Below are positions 14,418 through 15,266 of a stretch of DNA of 15,266 bases, piece after piece (the stretch's first letter is position 1; every line of letters begins with the position of its first letter). The stretch is from CAVZLD01 sp964522605 (lineage in GTDB: Bacteria > Planctomycetota > Planctomycetia > Pirellulales > Pirellulaceae): contig CAZFWV010000150.1 of the NCBI GenBank assembly GCA_964522605.1, positions 1-15,266 on the forward strand, read 5' to 3'. Under the pieces are notes generated by a model that did no database searches, had not been told where the DNA came from, and saw only the letters and a program-made list of their open reading frames with translations. A program made the position numbers and the translations under genes.

Positions 14418-15083
14418 ATGACCGACGGTTTTCGACCTGACCTGCGCGCCCTCATGACCGTGCTGATGCTGGGAGCGTCCGTTCCGGTAATGACGGGCTG
14501 TCAGTCTCCCTACTATGCGGACAAAGGGGCATTACTCGGCGGTCTGACCGGTGCCGGCGTGGGGGCGGCGATCGGTGATGCAAAAGACAACGCCGCTGGT
14601 GGAGCGTTGATCGGTTCCGCCGTCGGCGCGTTGGCGGGTGCCGCCGCGGGGAGCGGCCTCGATGCGGTGCAAGCGCGAAACGATGCGTTGATCGAAGCCC
14701 AATTGGGTCGCCGTGTTGCGGGCACCGCCACCCTGAATGATGTTGTGGCGATGAGTCAAGCGGGCTTGGGAGACGACGTCATCATCCAACACGTACGAAA
14801 TCACGGAGTTGCATCTCCCCCCACGGCGCACGATTTGATTGCCTTGAAGCAACAGGGAGTCAGTGACGCCGTTTTGCATGCTCTGCAGGATGCGAATCAG
14901 CCAGCGGCCTCGCTGCCAGCGACCGCCGCCGCACCCGCACCGATGATCGTCGAAGAGTATTATGTTCCGCGTCCCTACCCGCTGGTCGTCTATCCGCGAC
15001 CGTGTCCTCCCTGGCACGGGCCACCGCGCTACATGCGCCACTCAAGCCCCCGCGTGAGTTGGGGTATCTCGGTGAGGAATTAG
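14418..15083 (+). CDS. Glycine-zipper lipoprotein with tandem helical repeats
   Basis: The protein has 221 residues. A lipoprotein signal ends in VMTGC (Cys28 the likely lipidated residue). A glycine-zipper stretch follows (~38-80: GALLGGLTGAGVGAAIGDAK and similar), known to form membrane-associated helices. Two related helical units come next, LNDVVAMSQAGLGDDVI (106-122) and AHDLIALKQQGVSDAVL (137-153), sharing D-[VL]-[VI]-A-x-x-Q-x-G-[LV]-x-D. The C-terminus is Pro/Tyr-rich (YYVPRPYPLVVYPRPCPPW). The protein probably sits at the inner leaflet of the outer membrane. The start at 14418 has only a distant GAGGGAG (13-nt spacing); the internal ATG at 14454 has no better site. The role is unknown; glycine-zipper lipoproteins often affect envelope stress or permeability. 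Confidence 0.85.
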   Translation: MTDGFRPDLRALMTVLMLGASVPVMTGCQSPYYADKGALLGGLTGAGVGAAIGDAKDNAAGGALIGSAVGALAGAAAGSGLDAVQARNDALIEAQLGRRVAGTATLNDVVAMSQAGLGDDVIIQHVRNHGVASPPTAHDLIALKQQGVSDAVLHALQDANQPAASLPATAAAPAPMIVEEYYVPRPYPLVVYPRPCPPWHGPPRYMRHSSPRVSWGISVRN

Positions 15084-15095
15084 AACCTGGTTTTC

Positions 15096-15167
15096 GGGAG
15101 GGCGAGGCTCCTGCCGAGCCGTTGCATCTGCATCGATATCGCGGCTCAGCAGGAGCTTCGCCCTCCC
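15096..15167. repeat. Palindromic GC-rich element (copy 2 of a family)
   Basis: Arms 15096-15121 and 15142-15167 pair over 26 bp with two mismatches around a 20-nt loop. The left arm matches 7859-7882 at 22 of 24 positions. It lies 12 bp after the lipoprotein stop, so it could act as a terminator as well. Its conceptual translation gives peptides such as WEGEAPAEP and GSAGASPS, which from memory recur as spurious proteins in planctomycete genomes. Confidence 0.9.
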
Positions 15168-15266
15168 AATTTCCGGACACCCTCGATTTGTTTCGAAATT
15201 CGGAATTCGCATTTCGAGTTTCGTGTCTGGCCCCAAGAAATTCAGGCAACGCCACGCTAGCACCTC

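Noticed and set aside
14860..15255. 131-codon minus-strand open frame over the terminal palindrome
   Set aside because: Its peptide is the translation of the palindromic repeat plus antisense of the lipoprotein gene; this is a known type of spurious annotation in planctomycetes.

Overview
The window looks like chromosomal DNA from a planctomycete, probably of the Pirellulales/Rhodopirellula type. This rests on a BBP7-like (DUF1551) outer-membrane barrel with a Cys-rich N-terminus, a PEP-CTERM protein, a PqqD/M50/HlyD fusion, a secreted BD-FAE-like esterase, a secreted isochorismatase-like protein and GC-rich palindromes of the kind scattered through planctomycete intergenic DNA. Taxonomy is inferred from gene content only. 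No rRNA, tRNA, CRISPR array, transposase or phage gene was seen.

Region 1 (1-4961) is a tight three-gene unit on the minus strand. In transcription order it encodes a secreted periplasmic adaptor, a membrane-anchored protein with a GAF-like N-terminus and a HlyD-like C-terminus, and a polytopic PqqD-like/M50 zinc peptidase/HlyD fusion. The first two genes overlap by ATGA and the third starts 8 bp after the second. The left edge holds the last 17 codons of a probable plus-strand gene whose stop overlaps the stop of the M50 fusion. This cluster is the best candidate for a poorly described system: three lipoyl/coiled-coil adaptors, one of them joined to a protease and a possible peptide-recognition domain. 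No ABC or RND pump is in view.

Region 2 (4962-7831) starts with about 600 bp without a gene, holding a long inverted repeat and a possible promoter. A PEP-CTERM surface protein and a BBP7-like outer-membrane protein follow on the plus strand.

Region 3 (7832-9408) holds a GC-rich palindrome, an array of eight 7-bp units, a secreted alpha/beta hydrolase on the minus strand, and a 445-bp gap with a doublet palindrome and a hairpin.

Region 4 (9409-11872, plus strand) is a likely operon: a PhyH-type dioxygenase overlapping a DMT/EamA transporter by ATGA, then a small protein with three zinc-binding modules.

Region 5 (11877-15266) has a secreted isochorismatase-fold protein (minus), a divergent enolase-superfamily enzyme (plus), a glycine-zipper lipoprotein (plus) and a terminal palindrome of the same family as the one at 7859. 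Apart from the two operon-like groups, the genes look like a mix of envelope and small-molecule functions without an obvious common pathway.
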